Shown here: in pieces, positions 15,713 through 17,114 of the stretch | Layout: every line of letters begins with the position of its first letter | Numbering within the stretch: the stretch's first letter is position 1 | Assembly (NCBI GenBank): GCA_012270695.1 | Contig: JAAXHV010000065.1 | Span: forward strand, 1 to 17,114 | DNA from: Gammaproteobacteria bacterium | Lineage (GTDB): Bacteria > Pseudomonadota > Gammaproteobacteria > Eutrophobiales > Eutrophobiaceae | Length of the DNA: 17,114 bases | Direction of reading: 5' to 3' | Program-made: the position numbers and the translations under genes | The notes under the pieces: generated by a model | The model's input: the letters and a program-made list of their open reading frames with translations, nothing else | What the model was told of the DNA's origin: nothing | The model's database searches: none

Positions 15713-16774
15713 ATGACCAGAGCGAAAGCAAATGGCCGGTTTATCAAAGAAGATACCTGGCGTCACTTTTGGCATCCTGTCTGTACTTTGGAGGAATTGT
15801 ATTCAGCGGACCCCTCGGGTAATGGTCCACTTCAGGTGCAGTTGCTGGGGGAGGCCTTGGTTATAGCAAAACTGGACGGGGGTATTTCCGCACTCGCTGA
15901 TCGATGTGCGCATCGTTCAACATCTTTGTCCAAGGGATTCATAGAAGATGGGAGAATACGTTGCCGCTATCATGGCTGGACCTATGACAGTAATGGAAAA
16001 TGTGTCGACATTCCTGCGTGCCGAAATTTAAAAATACCAGGTCGCGCCAGGATTCAAAAATTTGATGCTGAAGTAAAATACGACCTCATATGGGTTCGTC
16101 TTGAAACCCATGCAGAGACAGAAATACCTCCCTGTCCCGGATTTGATGATGAGGCGTTCAAGGCAGTTATAGGCAAACCCTATACCTGGGCAACTTCCGC
16201 AGCCAGGCGGCTGGAGAATTTTGTAGATTTAGCTCATTTTCCTTACGTACATCCAAATACACTATTTGATCCAAACATGACAGATGTATCACCCCCATCA
16301 ATCGAACGTAACAACGGTCAATTGATTTTTCATTTCAATCCTCAAACTGATGAGATGCCTATCCCGGATGTGTCTTTAATGGGAAAAACGAATTATCAGA
16401 TCACTATGCCATTTACTGTTAATCTGGAATTTGAACTCATCAGTAAAGCCGGGAGAGGTAATCGAGCCATATTATGGATGAGTGCATCACCCCTTGATGC
16501 TGGTCATTGCCGTAGTTTCTGGTTTACCTGCCGCGATCACAATAAGGATGAACCCGATTATCCTCATCTTGCATTTCAGGAACGTGTACTGGAAGAAGAT
16601 CTTGTTGTGATCGAAGCACAGAACCCGCCACAAATCCCATATGACATTAACGAAATATCCGTTCCAACAGACATGGTATCCATCCAGTACCGAAGGTGGC
16701 TGCGTGAAATCGAAGGAGCTGTTGATAACGATTGCTTATTGAAAAATCTTACTACCAATGAAAGATGTACTTAG
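15713..16774 (+). CDS. Rieske non-heme iron aromatic oxygenase (oxygenase component)
   Basis: A 353-aa protein with an N-terminal Rieske domain, CAHRS...CRYHGW (Cys65, His67, Cys84, His87), followed by the mononuclear iron segment ENFVDLAHFPYVH (bridging Asp172, ligands His175 and His180) and a catalytic domain ending in YRRWLREI. Length and layout fit the VanA/phthalate-type single-component oxygenases (O-demethylases and hydroxylases), not the alpha-beta dioxygenases. They need a separate reductase (VanB-like), not seen in this window. I chose ATG 15713 because GGGG lies just upstream; GTG 15701 would add four residues. The substrate is not readable. The context after ligAB makes a methoxylated or carboxylated aromatic likely, with vanillate or phthalate-like acids as candidates. 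The last about 20 residues are not obviously conserved and lie beside transposase debris, so the 3' end may have been altered. Confidence 0.9.
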   Translation: MTRAKANGRFIKEDTWRHFWHPVCTLEELYSADPSGNGPLQVQLLGEALVIAKLDGGISALADRCAHRSTSLSKGFIEDGRIRCRYHGWTYDSNGKCVDIPACRNLKIPGRARIQKFDAEVKYDLIWVRLETHAETEIPPCPGFDDEAFKAVIGKPYTWATSAARRLENFVDLAHFPYVHPNTLFDPNMTDVSPPSIERNNGQLIFHFNPQTDEMPIPDVSLMGKTNYQITMPFTVNLEFELISKAGRGNRAILWMSASPLDAGHCRSFWFTCRDHNKDEPDYPHLAFQERVLEEDLVVIEAQNPPQIPYDINEISVPTDMVSIQYRRWLREIEGAVDNDCLLKNLTTNERCT

Positions 16775-16799
16775 GACGGCTCAAGTACAGGCAGGATGA

Positions 16800-16952
16800 G
16801 AAATCGGTCAATACCCGGGCCACCGCCGCACGTAATCCCAGGGAGCGGTCCGCTTGGCGTAACAACAGCACGCCACCATTGGAGGTGACATCAGCCCCTC
16901 GAAAATCAGCTTCCACCTGACGCCGTTTTACCGGCTCTCCCCGTATCCATTG
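16800..16952 (-). pseudogene. Truncated IS1380-family transposase (N-terminal fragment)
   Basis: On the - strand the codons from about 16925 down read RRQVEADFRGADVTSNGG, then VLLLRQADRSLGLR and AAVARVLTD. This is the typical beginning of IS1380-family (DDE) transposases. Likeness stops at about 16800, where the frame runs into unrelated sequence and reaches a stop at 16752-16754, inside the Rieske gene on the other strand. No normal start codon precedes the conserved part, and the downstream DDE domain is missing, so it is a dead remnant. It marks an insertion/deletion junction only about 25 bp beyond the Rieske stop codon. Confidence 0.72.
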
Positions 16953-17114
16953 TCAGGCGCGGCGTCGGCGTCGGGGTTTGTCTCTGCGCCCGCTTCCCGA
17001 TTCCATATCGGCTACAGGTTCGCGATATCTTTTAATCCAACGGGCGCAATCCGGATCGTGCCCCATCATGACATCCGCCCCGAGTATTGCCTGCATCGCT
17101 TCGTCGTGCAGGGG
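16953..17114 (-). CDS. C-terminal end of an unidentified protein (partial)
   Basis: On the - strand a frame is open from the right window edge to a TGA at 16953-16955, giving 53 residues that begin PLHDEAMQAILGADVMMG and end in a very basic tail (RRDKPRRRRRA). It is GC-rich, unlike the Rieske gene. I do not recognise the family. It may be the end of a real gene starting beyond the window, or a further part of mobile-element debris. Confidence 0.4.
   Translation of the reverse strand, partial: PLHDEAMQAILGADVMMGHDPDCARWIKRYREPVADMESGSGRRDKPRRRRRA

Noticed and set aside
16752..17114. The TGA at 16953-16955 as a second recoded stop, since the frame stays open on both sides
   Set aside because: The residues before it form a basic C-terminal tail and those after it are a different family (IS1380), so there is no active-site context; the shared frame is most likely chance.
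1..17114. CRISPR arrays, tRNA or rRNA genes
   Set aside because: No regularly spaced direct repeats and no recognisable tRNA or rRNA sequence were seen in reading through the window.

Overview
The window looks like an accessory, catabolic part of a Gram-negative proteobacterial chromosome, probably a gammaproteobacterium. The evidence is a TonB-dependent outer-membrane receptor, LysR-type control, Shine-Dalgarno sites and moderate GC. I cannot name the species. The main content is an aromatic-acid pathway of the protocatechuate 4,5-cleavage (Lig/Pmd/Gal) type. It has genes for an uptake system on one side and orphan oxygenases at both ends.

Left part (1-2347, + strand): the 3' portion of a two-domain AhpD/carboxymuconolactone-decarboxylase-like gene runs in one frame from the window edge to 929, interrupted only by a TGA at 474-476. 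That TGA lies exactly where the second cysteine of the CxxCxxxH redox motif should be, and a stem-loop follows at a distance suited to a bacterial SECIS. I read it as a selenocysteine codon, which makes this the most notable feature of the window. A cytochrome P450 follows (1139-2347).

Transport part (2450-6587, - strand): a TonB-dependent receptor and, downstream of it, an MFS transporter, separated by a hairpin-rich 250-bp spacer.

Pathway part (6897-15672): a 6PGDH-type dehydrogenase with DUF1932 overlaps ligI (2-pyrone-4,6-dicarboxylate lactonase). A convergent LysR regulator with two tandem HTH domains comes next. Divergent from it are galD/ligU (4-oxalomesaconate tautomerase), ligK (CHA aldolase) and ligJ (4-oxalomesaconate hydratase), then a 4-hydroxybenzoate-hydroxylase-like flavoprotein and ligA-ligB (protocatechuate 4,5-dioxygenase). 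Together these should convert protocatechuate to pyruvate and oxaloacetate. The usual CHMS dehydrogenase (LigC) is not visible. The PobA-like enzyme keeps the carboxylate-binding residues but appears to lack both proton-relay tyrosines, so its substrate is open.

Right end (15713-17114): a Rieske oxygenase without a reductase, directly abutted by a truncated IS1380-type transposase fragment on the - strand and the C-terminal end of an unidentified - strand gene. This marks a rearranged boundary.
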